Below are positions 1 through 8,940 of a stretch of DNA of 64,000 nt, piece after piece. Below the pieces are notes generated by a model that was not told where the DNA came from, did no database searches, and saw only the letters and a list, made by a program, of their open reading frames with translations. The stretch covers positions 3,720,001 through 3,784,000 of the forward strand of contig CP065006.1 in NCBI GenBank assembly GCA_016699695.1, read 5' to 3'. Position numbers and translations under genes: made by a program. The stretch is from Bacteroidota bacterium (GTDB taxonomy: Bacteria > Bacteroidota > Bacteroidia > Bacteroidales > UBA10428). Every line of letters starts with the position of its first letter. The first letter of the stretch is position 1.

Positions 1-1144
1 TTTGTTCTTCGGTCATCTGTTTATAAAGTTTAAAAGTGATAAATTCTTTAATATCACGAGCCGATAGTAAAGGTAAATCATCAAAGCAATGCAATTTTTC
101 TTTTAAAATAAATGACGAGACCAAAAAGTTTAATGCAACCTGGTGTTGCCATGCAAGCCATTTTCGTGTCTGAAACTGGTCTAGCCCGAGTATCTGTTTT
201 GATTCTTTTATGCAATGTTCTACAAAGTACCGTTGTGCTTGCATATAGGCTATAGCTTTCTTAGTGTATTGTTCAAGATTAGCATTGGTAAAAGAATATT
301 TTATTTCGTCCTTGCCTTCTTTGGTTTTCGTTTTACGGATAACCAGTAACCTTTGCTCTACTTGCATTTTACTGTTATTGATTATCCAAAGCTTTATAAA
401 ATGATAGTCAGCTACAAGAACTCCTTTGGCTGTATTACGAACACTAATACGCTGCCAATTTTCGTCATTTAAAGTCTGTAAATATTTTGATACACTTAAT
501 TCGTCTGTAGTTGCTTTTAATTTCTTGGGTTCACGACCCTTATTGCTTTTTCGCTCGGGAATAGCCAAGTCAGGACGTTCCAAATATATTTTTTGGTCTT
601 TATGGATATCCAGCATGTACAGATAACCAAGCAAATCTATGCTGCTGGCAAAATCCACATCGTTACCATAATAACCATCGCCTCCAATAAAATCGAAGAT
701 GATGCCATTGGTTACTTGCTGGCGAATAATTTCTAATGCCAGTTCGAGCTTAGTTTTAAATGTTCGGTGCTTTACAGGAACGCCTGCTTTTTCGCATCTT
801 GTCTTGTCGTCACACCAAGCCTTGGGAAGGTATAGTCGGGCATCAACCATTGATGCAAAATCCCCATTACTTAAACAAGCAAATACCGCAACCTGACTAT
901 TTGATAGTTTCCCTACATTCCCACAATATTGATGTCCAACGCCTACGCTATGGTCGCCTTTTTTTACCCAACCACTTTCATCAATAATCAATCCTGTAAG
1001 TTTTCTTTTGGGTAAAACCTGGCTTACTTCCTGGGCTACTTGATTTATCAAAACTCGATGATCCCAGTTAGACTCAGTTATAAAGTGCTGCATTTGATGG
1101 TAGTTAGCTCCCAAATCTTCGCTTATTCTTTCAATATTGCGCAT
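1..1144 (-). CDS. IS701-family transposase, C-terminus missing
   Basis: This encodes the first 381 or so residues of the same 404-residue DDE transposase found in three full copies downstream. The start is the ATG of MRNIERISEDLG. The DDE-type signatures LIIDESGWVKKG and DFIGGDGYYGND are present. The last 23 codons would lie left of the window. It catalyses movement of the flanking IS. It shows no sign of damage in the part that is visible. Confidence 0.93.
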   Translation of the reverse strand, partial: MRNIERISEDLGANYHQMQHFITESNWDHRVLINQVAQEVSQVLPKRKLTGLIIDESGWVKKGDHSVGVGHQYCGNVGKLSNSQVAVFACLSNGDFASMVDARLYLPKAWCDDKTRCEKAGVPVKHRTFKTKLELALEIIRQQVTNGIIFDFIGGDGYYGNDVDFASSIDLLGYLYMLDIHKDQKIYLERPDLAIPERKSNKGREPKKLKATTDELSVSKYLQTLNDENWQRISVRNTAKGVLVADYHFIKLWIINNSKMQVEQRLLVIRKTKTKEGKDEIKYSFTNANLEQYTKKAIAYMQAQRYFVEHCIKESKQILGLDQFQTRKWLAWQHQVALNFLVSSFILKEKLHCFDDLPLLSARDIKEFITFKLYKQMTEEQ

Positions 1145-1410
1145 CTGACTTTGTATTATTCCTAATGAATATTGCTGTGCTTTGTCAAAGAACTTCTTTG
1201 TTGAATTACAAAATACATGCTGATAATCATTAAGGTGAACACTAACTCGCTCTATTACAGAGGTCAGTGTTTTTCCATATCGATTATTATTTTTACGTTG
1301 TATTAAACATTTTTCGGAACGATAAGCCTGTTTTTCTGTGCATTGAAGATACTGAATTTCCTTGAAATATCAATGTTTACAAGGGTTTTGTTTAATCTGT
1401 TAAAGTAGAA
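1..1410 (-). mobile_element. IS701-family insertion sequence, copy A, cut by window start
   Basis: The right end carries the terminal inverted repeat AATCTGTTAAAGTAGAA, ending at 1410. The body is essentially identical to the complete copies at 21085, 28305 and 31417. The flank is TTAG, whereas the other copies are flanked by TTAA; both fit the YTAR target known for IS701 elements. The left end lies outside the window. Confidence 0.93.
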
Positions 1411-1462
1411 TTAGTTTATAACACTCAATTGTTGAACCTAAATATCATTTGGCATTACGCAC

Positions 1463-1586
1463 AACGTTTTATGGTAGGGTTTCGTGCGGGATTTCGAAGC
1501 TGTTTCTTATCAGTTTACTACCTGCTTTTTTACGAGCCACCAACGCCCGAAAACCTCTGAAACCCGCATGAACTCTACCATGTGTT
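1463..1586 (-). other. attC-like cassette site S1
   Basis: Starts AACGTTTT and ends TGTGTTACC. Arms ATGGTAGGGTTTCGTGCGGG and CCCGCATGAACTCTACCAT pair imperfectly. It follows the PLD gene on the minus strand. Confidence 0.85.
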
Positions 1587-1600
1587 ACCGGCTGCCTTTT

Positions 1601-2320
1601 TTATTTAAATCCATGTATCTCTTGAGCCTTTTTCCAATTTTTTTTTAAAATCGGCTTACTCACACTTGTCTCACCATTAGACGGCTCTCCTGAAAAATGG
1701 CAATACTTTTCTTTATATTCAGGGTCCGCATACTCATTCCATTTCTTATAAGCCTCTTTACTTAAAGGTTTATCAATATTGAAAGGGATTTCAACTCCAG
1801 TCCGAATACAGTATCCAGTCTGCTTTTGACTAGGTTTTGAAGCTGATTTTGTCTCTGGTTTTATTGCTTCTACTTTTTGAACAGAAATTGTCCGATGTTC
1901 ACTCCCTCTTTTTATTCTGTCAACTTCAGAGGCAATCTGCTTATAAAGTTCTTCATCTTTCTCCTTGGAAATATATATCCCCATCTCAACATTGTTTTGT
2001 TGAGAGAACATATATAAATTCATTGATGTAATAATCGCTTCCTGCTCGTTGAAATAGCATTTTGCATGAAGGTCTTTATGGAACATCAATTTAATCCCAG
2101 GCATTGACTTTAGCCATTCACTATCATCGGGATTAATATCCGTTACTTTGCCATAAATTATAACAATATCAATTGAAAATTTATGTCTATCCTCAAGTGA
2201 GAGTTTAAGTTGATTATTAAGCTGTAAATAAGGACTAATAAGATATAACTTGTCATTTGAATTATTAATCAACTTTTTCAAGTAATAAGATACTCCTTGT
2301 GTGTCTAAAAATTCTGCCAT
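1601..2320 (-). CDS. PLD-like (single HKD) nuclease-type protein
   Basis: 239 residues. The middle contains LHAKCYFNEQEAIITSMNLY (about residues 83-102), the H-x-K...S-x-N signature of the phospholipase D superfamily. Proteins with one HKD motif usually work as dimers on phosphodiester bonds, often in DNA. The C-terminus (about 168-239) holds GYCIRTG and YCHFSGE, whose Cys/His spacing suggests a small metal-binding module. The ATG lies about 50 bp inside the cassette start, and the stop falls 15 bp before the cassette end, so it is the only gene of the cassette. A truncated paralogue lies at 62608. The family is certain; the substrate is not known. Confidence 0.8.
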   Translation of the reverse strand: MAEFLDTQGVSYYLKKLINNSNDKLYLISPYLQLNNQLKLSLEDRHKFSIDIVIIYGKVTDINPDDSEWLKSMPGIKLMFHKDLHAKCYFNEQEAIITSMNLYMFSQQNNVEMGIYISKEKDEELYKQIASEVDRIKRGSEHRTISVQKVEAIKPETKSASKPSQKQTGYCIRTGVEIPFNIDKPLSKEAYKKWNEYADPEYKEKYCHFSGEPSNGETSVSKPILKKNWKKAQEIHGFK

Positions 2321-2370
2321 AATTAGTTAATATTTATCGTTCGAATCTGTCATTTTTTAAGGTTGCCGGT

Positions 2371-2493
2371 AACGGGCCGCCAATATGAGCTGGCTGGGAT
2401 TAAAACCACCAACCAAACAAACCAGCGATACCGCGGATTAAATATACAAACTTTTCTATTTCTGCAACCCCCAGCTTGCTTATATTGGCTGTT
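2371..2493 (-). other. attC-like cassette site S2
   Basis: AACGGGCCGCCAATATGAGC to TATATTGGCTGTTAG. Outer arms GCCAATAT and ATATTGGC pair. It is near-identical to S24 at 33812, as part of a larger duplication. Confidence 0.85.
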
Positions 2494-2517
2494 AGTGCTA
2501 GTTATAGGACACCTAAA

Positions 2518-3408
2518 TCAAAATAAGAAATAGAATATCATGCCAACTATACACCCATATAGAAGTCCTGTTATTATATTGTATTTAAATCTCAGTTTTT
2601 TAATTTCATTTTTTTGGGATTTTTTAATCTTAAAAAGTAGACTTGGAACAGGTATCAATGCCATTTTATAAAATAACCAAAAATCAACAACTTGAGAATT
2701 TTTCAATATTAGTTTTATGCTATAATCAAGATGGTTTTGATGAGAAGTAAGTATAATAAAAATAAAGATGATTGTTGATAAAATATATTCTTGGTCACTT
2801 GATGTTAGTACCATAGATAGGTATACGGCAGATAAAATCGATATGGCTAATATGTTATAGAGAATTCTTTTTTTTCTGCTAATTCGAATGGTTGCTATGT
2901 TTTCTTTAACCTCAAAACTATAGTCTTTTAATACTTCGTTAATAAGTCCAAAAGCAAGTTTGAAATTATCCAGATATAAAGGCTCTGAAATATAAAGGCC
3001 AACCCTTAAAAAGAGATATAATAAAGCAACTAATAAAGGGCATATCAGAAAGCCATAAATACCACTTGCAACAAATATCAAAGTGCTTGTGATGCCTAGA
3101 CAGAGCAACATCATAAACTTTGTAAAAACGGTAAGTCTAACAGTTAAATCAACTTTTGTTTTTCCCTCATGACAATTATAGCTACCTATTAATTCAAAGA
3201 GACTGTATATAAACCTATCTCCAGAATAATCAGGGATCAGCATATTATAAGGATGATTAATAGTAAATGTCTTTGCCTCTACTACACCTTTTAATCCTCG
3301 TATGGAATCTTTATTCCTCTCAGAGAACTTTGATTTGAACTTTCTGCGAAAATCTTCTTCTGAAAAATTCAAGTCAAGACTATATTTCTTTTTAAGTAGG
3401 TATTTCAT
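2518..3408 (-). CDS. Cassette-encoded membrane protein, unknown function
   Basis: 296 residues with no domain I recognise. The first 95 or so residues are soluble and charged. Two adjacent hydrophobic segments follow (about 98-140, including LLCLGITSTLIFVASGIYGF). Two more lie around 185-218, and a final one is at the very C-terminus (IITGLLYGCIVGMIFYFLF). It is therefore an inner-membrane protein with a cytosolic N-terminal domain. The ATG sits just inside the cassette start, and the cassette ends GTTAGTGCTAG and TAGCACTAAC match. A second copy at 33959 is frameshifted, so this is the intact version. Proteins of this type in cassette arrays are usually orphan accessory genes. Confidence 0.75.
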   Translation of the reverse strand: MKYLLKKKYSLDLNFSEEDFRRKFKSKFSERNKDSIRGLKGVVEAKTFTINHPYNMLIPDYSGDRFIYSLFELIGSYNCHEGKTKVDLTVRLTVFTKFMMLLCLGITSTLIFVASGIYGFLICPLLVALLYLFLRVGLYISEPLYLDNFKLAFGLINEVLKDYSFEVKENIATIRISRKKRILYNILAISILSAVYLSMVLTSSDQEYILSTIIFIFIILTSHQNHLDYSIKLILKNSQVVDFWLFYKMALIPVPSLLFKIKKSQKNEIKKLRFKYNIITGLLYGCIVGMIFYFLF

Positions 3409-3422
3409 TTTTAATTAGCACT

Positions 3423-3544
3423 AACGGTGGTGGTATGAGAAGCTGCCGATTGCGGGCGAATTATTTATCAGGCTACACAATTGTTGATGCGGGTGATGAA
3501 CCTGCAAATTTCACAACTCCCGGCAGTTTTTTATACCACGTGTT
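3423..3544 (-). other. attC-like cassette site S3
   Basis: AACGGTGGTGGTATGAGAAG to TTATACCACGTGTTGGG. Stems GGTGGTAT and ATACCACG pair, and GCTGCCG pairs with CGGCAGT further in. Confidence 0.85.
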
Positions 3545-3695
3545 GGGTGTATGTGCCTTTTCTTATGTGCTTTTTACTCTTTCTTTTCTCTTTGTCAGCC
3601 TTAATGTAATCACTGATCATTTTTTTCTCTTTCTCTGTCAATGGTTTTGGGTCAACAAAGAAATCAACTTCCAAAGGTTCTCTAATCAATCCCAT
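3531..3695 (-). CDS. Small basic protein downstream of GNAT-like gene, possible antitoxin partner
   Basis: 54 residues beginning MGLIREPLEVDFFVDPKPLT, then a Lys/Glu-rich tail (KEKRKSKK). It starts 5 bp after the stop of the 174-residue gene, so the two are surely co-transcribed in one cassette. The stop lies inside attC-like site S3, past the GTT core. Small proteins with this N-terminus next to a GNAT-like protein recall toxin-antitoxin pairs, but that is inference from arrangement. The duplicate at 35057 is truncated by one lost base. Confidence 0.65.
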   Translation of the reverse strand: MGLIREPLEVDFFVDPKPLTEKEKKMISDYIKADKEKRKSKKHIRKGTYTQHVV

Positions 3696-3700
3696 AGTAT

Positions 3701-4225
3701 TTAATTTTTAAAATATTTATCAATCAACTTTAACGCAGAATCCGTATTGATAACCATTAAATGGCCACCAACATTATTCGCTCCAAGTGTCTTTTCATAA
3801 TGCTCAATTAATTGAGTTTTTGAGGTAAATGAAACATAACCATCAAATCCACGATGAAATGATATTCGACATACAAATGCAACAAGATTTCCTGGTACTC
3901 CTAAATACACTTTATTTCGACCAAGATTAAAATGAGCACTTTCAATCAGGTGCATATAAACATGGTCTTCTCGTTCAGTTATACTTACCAATCCCTGGAT
4001 TATGTCTGGATTTCCTGTAATTGTCAGTTTATAAACGTCACGATCAGGTTGTTGGTACTCGTTTTTCCAATTAAATAGCCATCCGTTTTTCTTTGTAATT
4101 GATTTTAAGTCACTTTTATCAATCAACGTAACGTCTGTCTGAAAGCTATCTCCCGTTATGACGTTCTCAATCGAATTAGTCAATTTATCAATCTCTATAT
4201 CAATATATTGAGGATTCTGTTTCAT
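3701..4225 (-). CDS. GNAT-like N-acetyltransferase fold protein, copy 1
   Basis: 174 residues. The C-terminal half has the layout of the GNAT core: LIESAHFNLGRNKVYLGVPG resembles the acetyl-CoA loop region, then come LVAFVCRISFHRGFDGYVSF and a final helix with LIEHYEKTLGA. The family is assigned from this pattern, with moderate certainty. The N-terminal 60 residues are unassigned. It is the first gene of a two-gene cassette and precedes the small 54-residue gene by 5 bp. The protein is identical in the copy at 35140. A role as an acetyltransferase toxin paired with the small protein is possible but unproven. Confidence 0.6.
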   Translation of the reverse strand: MKQNPQYIDIEIDKLTNSIENVITGDSFQTDVTLIDKSDLKSITKKNGWLFNWKNEYQQPDRDVYKLTITGNPDIIQGLVSITEREDHVYMHLIESAHFNLGRNKVYLGVPGNLVAFVCRISFHRGFDGYVSFTSKTQLIEHYEKTLGANNVGGHLMVINTDSALKLIDKYFKN

Positions 4226-4291
4226 AATTCAAATTTACCAAAAATCAACGAGAATTTAGCAAGTTTGTGAGGTTTTTCTGGCATTACACCC

Positions 4292-4413
4292 AACGTTTAG
4301 TATATGCAAAGTAGGCGGTTGCGGGCTTCAAACCTATCAAACCGTAACAATTTTGAAGCGGGCTACAACCTTTGAATTTACTACTATTGCGCCTATTTTG
4401 TATATACTGTGTT
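4292..4413 (-). other. attC-like cassette site S4
   Basis: AACGTTTAGTATATGCAAAG to TTTGTATATACTGTGTTGG. AGTATAT pairs with ATATACT. Near-identical to S36 and related to S10. Confidence 0.85.
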
Positions 4414-4428
4414 GGCTGTAGTACTTCT

Positions 4429-5153
4429 TTAATCTTCAAAGTCATTTATATTTTTCCAGAAATAAGGTGAAATCCAACAGTCAGTCGAATCGCATTCAAT
4501 TTCTTCGTAAACAAGTTGTTTTTCGGTTTCTTCTCCGAATGAAACAATCTCTATTTTTATCTGCTTTTCATTCTTATCAGTAATCTCAGCAAGTATTACG
4601 TTGTCTTTTCTTGGTTCTCCAAGCCAGTTTCTTTCGTAATAAATGTGTTGAGCAATAGTGTCTCCAATATTAAACTTACTCATATGATTTACCCAAGCAA
4701 TTGAATCTTGTTCCGCTCTCCATTCAGGATTATTCATATTTACATACCATTGATGAATATCTTTAATCTGTTGTTCAAGATTAATATCCAATCCGTTTAA
4801 TTTTCTATAATAGGAGCGTAAAATAACTCCAGACATATCATCGTTATGAAATAATCCTTTTGCTGCTAAATCCTTTCTTAAATCTGACTTTGTAACAATT
4901 AATCCAAGTAAATATCTGTTGTATAACCAATAATTCCTAATCCACATTCCAATGGTAAGATGCGTTTGAGCAATAAAATCATTTTCAGTCATAGTTTTTA
5001 TCAGATTTTTTGAAGAATCAGGAATAATTTTATCTAACTGCTCTAATGATTCACTAAAATCCTCTGGAATATATTTCTTTTCTTTTTGGTCAGTTCTTGT
5101 CCAAATAAATTGATTGAAATTATCAATCCAAGTAGTAAAATATAATTTCTCAT
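4429..5153 (-). pseudogene. Secreted protein of unknown function, frameshifted, copy 1
   Basis: The long frame (to 4992) starts MTENDFIAQTHLTIG but continues upstream without ATG as YIPEDFSESLEQLDKIIPDS, typical of a Bacteroidota domain of unknown function (DUF6794-like, from memory). A good signal peptide, MRNYILLLGLIISINLFGQ, starts at 5153 in a different frame and reads into EL-TKKK before a stop. The two frames meet in an A-rich run at about 5085-5100, so a single lost base explains the break. The duplicate at 45511 has the same break plus one more lost base near 46094. Either a decayed gene or an assembly error. Its role is unknown; the mature protein would be periplasmic. Confidence 0.6.
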
Positions 5154-5245
5154 AATCTAGTTTTCTTAAATGACAATCTCAAATTTCGTCTCCCCTAATA
5201 TTTATGGCATAATCTGAATGTTCCTGCTGCGATTGTATTACAGCC

Positions 5246-5368
5246 AACGGTACGCCAATATGAGCAGGCTGGGATTAAAACCATCAACCCAAAAAACCAG
5301 CGATACCGCGGATTAAATATACAAACTTTTCTATTTCTGCAACCCCCAGCTTGCTTATATTGGCTGTT
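5246..5368 (-). other. attC-like cassette site S5 (N1-type)
   Basis: AACGGTACGCCAATATGAGC to TATATTGGCTGTTATAG. This is the site that accompanies every N1 cassette; arms GCCAATATGAGCAGGCTGGG and CCCAGCTTGCTTATATTGGC. Confidence 0.87.
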
Positions 5369-5821
5369 ATAGCCTGGTGGCGGCGTGTTAAAAGCGCAAA
5401 AGCTATATGGGCGCACAAGGTTTGGAACATCATTTTGCCCCCGGAACCGGATTTAATTGCTATCTCATCTATCTGCCGGGCGTTTAATAGCTGCAGGACT
5501 TGTCACGGTGCCAGGCAAAGTGGCGGAAAAGTTGCTTCAAAAACCATTAGCCAAACCATTGGCTCAGAGGCTGAGTAAATGGTTATTATTCAGCAGACAA
5601 AAGGCTTTATTGCCAAAAGAGCCAAAGCTTACTCATGGTTTTGGAACTGGTTTTTGAACTTTACCCAAGTTTTGTGACACTTTGCAAGCCGTTTCAATAG
5701 CGCTCCAATTAAATGAAGCGGTGGGACTGGGGCATGCAAAATGTGTGATCAAACCGGAGCTCACTTAGAAGCACTATCCAAAAAAAAGACCTTAAAATGG
5801 CAGGTGACACTTGGCTGTAAC
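5366..5821 (-). repeat. N1 gene-less cassette, copy a (most diverged)
   Basis: The 456-bp unit has ends GTTATAGCC and GGCTGTAAC. It is the most diverged of the 11 N1 copies, with several substitutions in the last 150 bp. No open frame on the cassette's coding strand is conserved among copies. Confidence 0.8.
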
Positions 5822-5941
5822 GTTGATGGTATGGTGTCGTGCGGGATTACGAAGCAATTCCCTATCAGTTTACATCGGCTTTTTTTACGAGCCACAAACG
5901 CTCGAAAACCTCTGAAACCCGCATGCACTATACCATGTGTT
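5819..5941 (-). other. attC-like cassette site S6
   Basis: AACGTTGATGGTATGGTGTC to CACTATACCATGTGTTATAG. ATGGTATGGTG pairs with CACTATACCAT; inner CGTGCGGG pairs with CCCGCATG. Confidence 0.83.
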
Positions 5942-5952
5942 ATAGCCCGTTT

Positions 5953-7080
5953 TTATTCTTCTAGTTTAGTCTTTATCTCGTTTTTTAAAATATTCCAATC
6001 ACTTTTTAGTACCTGACAATTGCCATTAATTTTCCTGTCAGTTGTTATTACAAATTTATCAAAATCAGTTTTTGAATATAATTGAAAACCAATAAATCCA
6101 GTCCATTTTGATTTGTCTACTTTATATTCACCATTTTTGCAATAATTAAAAAATTCACATGGTTGTGTTTCGAAATATTTCAAGCAAAACACTGAAACAT
6201 ATTCTGACAAAGCTCCATCACTTTGATTTAAAACGCTATTGAAAATATAAAAATAAAATGGTCGTATTTCATTATTCAAAGTCATTACTGAGTCAAGAAA
6301 CGCAAATGTTTCAGAATTATCATAGAGTTTAAATTGTCCTTGATAATACATTTTAGAAAATCTGTCTATTTGAGGATTGTTAAGATAAAAAGTAATAGGT
6401 TTTCCATTTAAAATTTCAGTGAAATTATTATTTACTCCCCAAAGTTTTTCGCATGGCTTATTCTCGTTTGGAATTTTATTGAAATCAATATCGTTTTCAA
6501 TTATTTCCAATCCGATACTTTTCCCTGCTCTTATTATTGCATCTTTGATTTTTGAAATTTCTGAACATTCTGTTTTTTCGCCCTCCAAACGAGAATAAAT
6601 CAACTGTAAATCAATCATGTCGTGAATCGGCGATTTATATTCAGAAATCAAATAGTCTTGGATTTCCTTTGATTGTTCACAAAATGCTTGCATTGTTGCT
6701 AATGGATAATCTAGAGTTACCTTAAATAATTTCTCATTATTCCCCTCACTTAATTCAACATTGTTTCTGTCAGCTGAATAATAGTCTTGAAAGTATTTAC
6801 TTATCTCTGATTTTGCCTTATTGAAATCTTTAATCTTTGATTTGTGCATAAATCCAGTTCGGAATTTGAAATCAACTTTCCACCAATCTATATTGTTATC
6901 AGGATAATACTTAAAAACCTGTCCAGCTATAACTATTCCAATAATTTCTGATTTTCCATTTGGTTCAAGTCTCAAATTTGTATATCCGTCTGGGTCATTG
7001 ATATATCCAAAATCCTGTGCATTGAGAGGAATTCCTACAATCAAGAACTGTAATATGATTATCAATTGCGGTATTTTCAT
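5953..7080 (-). CDS. Secreted protein with SH3b-like domain
   Basis: 375 residues. A signal peptide (MKIPQLIIILQFLIVGIPLNAQ) is followed at about 24-90 by GYTNLRLEPNGKSEIIGIV and DWWKVDF..GFMHKSKI, the pattern of a bacterial SH3 domain. The remaining 280 residues are unassigned. They include several Cys residues (FCEQSKE, KTECSEI, KPCEKLW, QPCEFFNYC) that may form disulfides in the periplasm. It is the only gene in its cassette. The ATG is about 55 bp from the cassette start, and the stop is 14 bp before the cassette end. Bacterial SH3 domains often bind cell-wall or metal ligands; no function is claimed here. Confidence 0.75.
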   Translation of the reverse strand: MKIPQLIIILQFLIVGIPLNAQDFGYINDPDGYTNLRLEPNGKSEIIGIVIAGQVFKYYPDNNIDWWKVDFKFRTGFMHKSKIKDFNKAKSEISKYFQDYYSADRNNVELSEGNNEKLFKVTLDYPLATMQAFCEQSKEIQDYLISEYKSPIHDMIDLQLIYSRLEGEKTECSEISKIKDAIIRAGKSIGLEIIENDIDFNKIPNENKPCEKLWGVNNNFTEILNGKPITFYLNNPQIDRFSKMYYQGQFKLYDNSETFAFLDSVMTLNNEIRPFYFYIFNSVLNQSDGALSEYVSVFCLKYFETQPCEFFNYCKNGEYKVDKSKWTGFIGFQLYSKTDFDKFVITTDRKINGNCQVLKSDWNILKNEIKTKLEE

Positions 7081-7131
7081 TCTTTTCTATTTTTGATAAA
7101 GTTGCTCGTTTGGTCGTCTAAAATGGGCTAT

Positions 7132-7255
7132 AACGCCCAGCAGTATGCGCAGTGCGGGAATTTTGGAAAGCCCTACTGTCAGCACTACTGAATGTTGATT
7201 GCTTGTACATAGCCCAAATATAGCAAAACAACCCGTATTGCGTATACTGCTTGTT
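7132..7255 (-). other. attC-like cassette site S7 (N2-type)
   Basis: AACGCCCAGCAGTATGCGCA to GCGTATACTGCTTGTTGCG. Arms AGCAGTATGCGCAGTGCGGG and CCCGTATTGCGTATACTGCT pair almost throughout. Confidence 0.88.
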
Positions 7256-7838
7256 GCGTGCAGTGGGTTTTTGTTTTAAAATTTTGTCCTTTTGTCCAAA
7301 TAGATAATGAAGGTCAAATATCCACGGTTAGTTAATGTCTTTTACAATTTTAAATCCCGATGGCAGCTTAATTTTTAGAAATCTCACGTTTTCGATAGCC
7401 TTTAAAAATCAGCGCATAAAAATCTACTTGCAGCCAGAAGTCAATTTGTGTCTGACTTATCTACTTGCACTGGAAGTCACAATACGAGTAGGAGCGAGGC
7501 TCGTCAGAATTGGCTCTCCCAATAACTCTTAAATCATTAAATCATAGAGTTTTCATACGTTAAAAACATATCCAGTAGCAAATCATAACAAACTTCTCAA
7601 ATCCTATCGAGCGTTGAGTCCAAATGGTATCAGCATCATTGATTTCTTGCAGGTCAAATCAAAATAAAAGTGCAGCGATAGGAATCCTGATGCAGAACGC
7701 TAACTACGGAGTAGAAACTTATGCCGGGCTACCAAGTCAGATTTGAATCGGTTCACACAATCCCGAAGGATACCTATCGGTGTACTTTACTTTCATCCGA
7801 TTTCCAGGTGTCACGGTTTTGATGCCATTGCACGCAAC
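7253..7838 (-). repeat. N2 gene-less cassette, copy 1
   Basis: 586 bp with ends GTTGCGTGCA and TGCACGCAAC. The only open frame is 65 codons on the opposite strand (7335-7532) and is not preserved as a unit in longer copies. It has one unit of an internal repeat containing CTACTTGCAGCCAGAAGTC. The inverted copy at 30316 has the same length and near-identical sequence. Confidence 0.8.
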
Positions 7839-7958
7839 GGTGGCGGTATGCGCAGTGCGGGGATTTTGGAAAGCCCGACTGTCAGCACTGCTGAATGTTG
7901 ATTGCTTGTACATAGCCCAAATAAAGCAAAACAACCCGTATTGCGTATACTGCATGTT
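7836..7958 (-). other. attC-like cassette site S8
   Basis: AACGGTGGCGGTATGCGCAG to GCGTATACTGCATGTTGTG. A relative of the N2-type site with different spacer bases. Confidence 0.83.
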
Positions 7959-7966
7959 GTGGTTAG

Positions 7967-8488
7967 TTACTTAATTGATATTTCTAATTTTCTTCCTAAA
8001 CCAGTCTCAATTATCTTTCTCAAAGTAGCAATCTCCAAATCTGAACGGTCATTCTCAATCCGAGAAATATATGTTCTGGAAGTACCACTTTTCAAAGCTA
8101 AATCTTGTTGTGTTAATCCACTTCTTAATCTTGCCTCTCTGACCATTTGTCCCAGTTTTAATGATAGTTCTGATTTCTCAGGTTGGCTATATTTAAGCAA
8201 TATATCAGCACCAATCTCATAAGGGACTTTCATTTTTTTTCCATTTCTCATCGTAATGTATTGCTCGACGTTATCCCACGAAAGAGTATTTCCTTCAAGT
8301 TTAACTTTTGCAAATTCTTTTGAATCAAATAGAATATTAACTGGTGAGTTTTCATTCACTCCATTTTTTTTAAGGATTTTCCTAAAGTCAATAATTCTCG
8401 ATTCTCCATTATTAAAAACCACTGAAATTGCCAATTCACTAATCCAGTTGATTTTTAAAATCCGTGGTATTTTTATACTCTGTCTCAT
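7967..8488 (-). CDS. DUF2442 plus XRE-type HTH protein
   Basis: 173 residues. Residues 1-80 match the DUF2442 pattern (WISELAISVVFNNGESRIID, ending in a WDNVEQYIT segment). Residues about 110-165 form a Cro/CI-type helix-turn-helix (MVREARLRSGLTQQDLALKS, SGTSRTYISRIENDRSD). The fusion suggests an autoregulating DNA-binding partner. Its ATG overlaps the stop of the DUF4160 gene by the ATGA junction, so the pair is translationally coupled. DUF4160/DUF2442 pairs are widespread and toxin-antitoxin-like; that role is inference. It is the second gene of its cassette. Confidence 0.8.
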   Translation of the reverse strand: MRQSIKIPRILKINWISELAISVVFNNGESRIIDFRKILKKNGVNENSPVNILFDSKEFAKVKLEGNTLSWDNVEQYITMRNGKKMKVPYEIGADILLKYSQPEKSELSLKLGQMVREARLRSGLTQQDLALKSGTSRTYISRIENDRSDLEIATLRKIIETGLGRKLEISIK

Positions 8489-8721
8489 TTTAACTCAGGA
8501 TTTAATTCATAAAACACTTCTAAAGCCCAATCAGCATTACCAGCCAACCAATCGAAAACTTGTTTTAATTGTCTGTTCGGTAAATTCCCGGAATAAATCA
8601 CACCTCGCTCAATCTCAATTAAAACTTCAAATTCATTATAATCGGCATGAATATGAGGAGGTCTATGTTCTCCGTTGTAAACATGTATCTTAATACCATT
8701 AAAACTATCAATCGTTGGCAT
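8485..8721 (-). CDS. DUF4160 protein
   Basis: 78 residues with the DUF4160 core: IKIHVYNGEHRPPHIHADYN near the N-terminus, then ALEVFYELNP at the end. The conserved PPHIHA histidines suggest a catalytic or metal site, but no activity is established that I can cite. It is the first gene of the cassette and overlaps the DUF2442-HTH gene by 4 bp. The sequence upstream includes a near-palindrome TATCTAATTAGATA at about 8743, a plausible operator for the HTH partner. Confidence 0.82.
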   Translation of the reverse strand: MPTIDSFNGIKIHVYNGEHRPPHIHADYNEFEVLIEIERGVIYSGNLPNRQLKQVFDWLAGNADWALEVFYELNPELK

Positions 8722-8742
8722 TGAAAATCATTTTACACAAAA

Positions 8743-8756
8743 GTATCTAATTAGAT
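8743..8756. promoter_or_regulatory. Possible operator palindrome upstream of DUF4160 gene
   Basis: TATCTAATTAGATA is a perfect 14-bp inverted repeat about 22 bp upstream of the ATG at 8721. Given the HTH domain encoded by the second gene, autoregulation here is a reasonable inference. Confidence 0.4.
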
Positions 8757-8816
8757 ACTAAAATCCAATCTTTGTCCGTTTAATCTTTTATAAAATTCTC
8801 ATTTGTAATTAACCAC

Positions 8817-8940
8817 AACGCCCAGCAGTATGCGCAGTGCGGGAAAATTGAAATGCCCGACCTTCAGAACTACTAAATGTTGCCAAGTTGTACATAGCCC
8901 AAATATAGCAAAACAACCCGTATTGCGTATACTGCTTGTT
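8817..8940 (-). other. attC-like cassette site S9 (N2-type)
   Basis: AACGCCCAGCAGTATGCGCA to TACTGCTTGTTGCG. Same arms as S7, with changes mainly in the loop. Confidence 0.87.

Noticed and set aside
3435..3704. Plus-strand frame over site S3
   Set aside because: It spans a cassette site and opposes the real minus-strand genes; coincidental.
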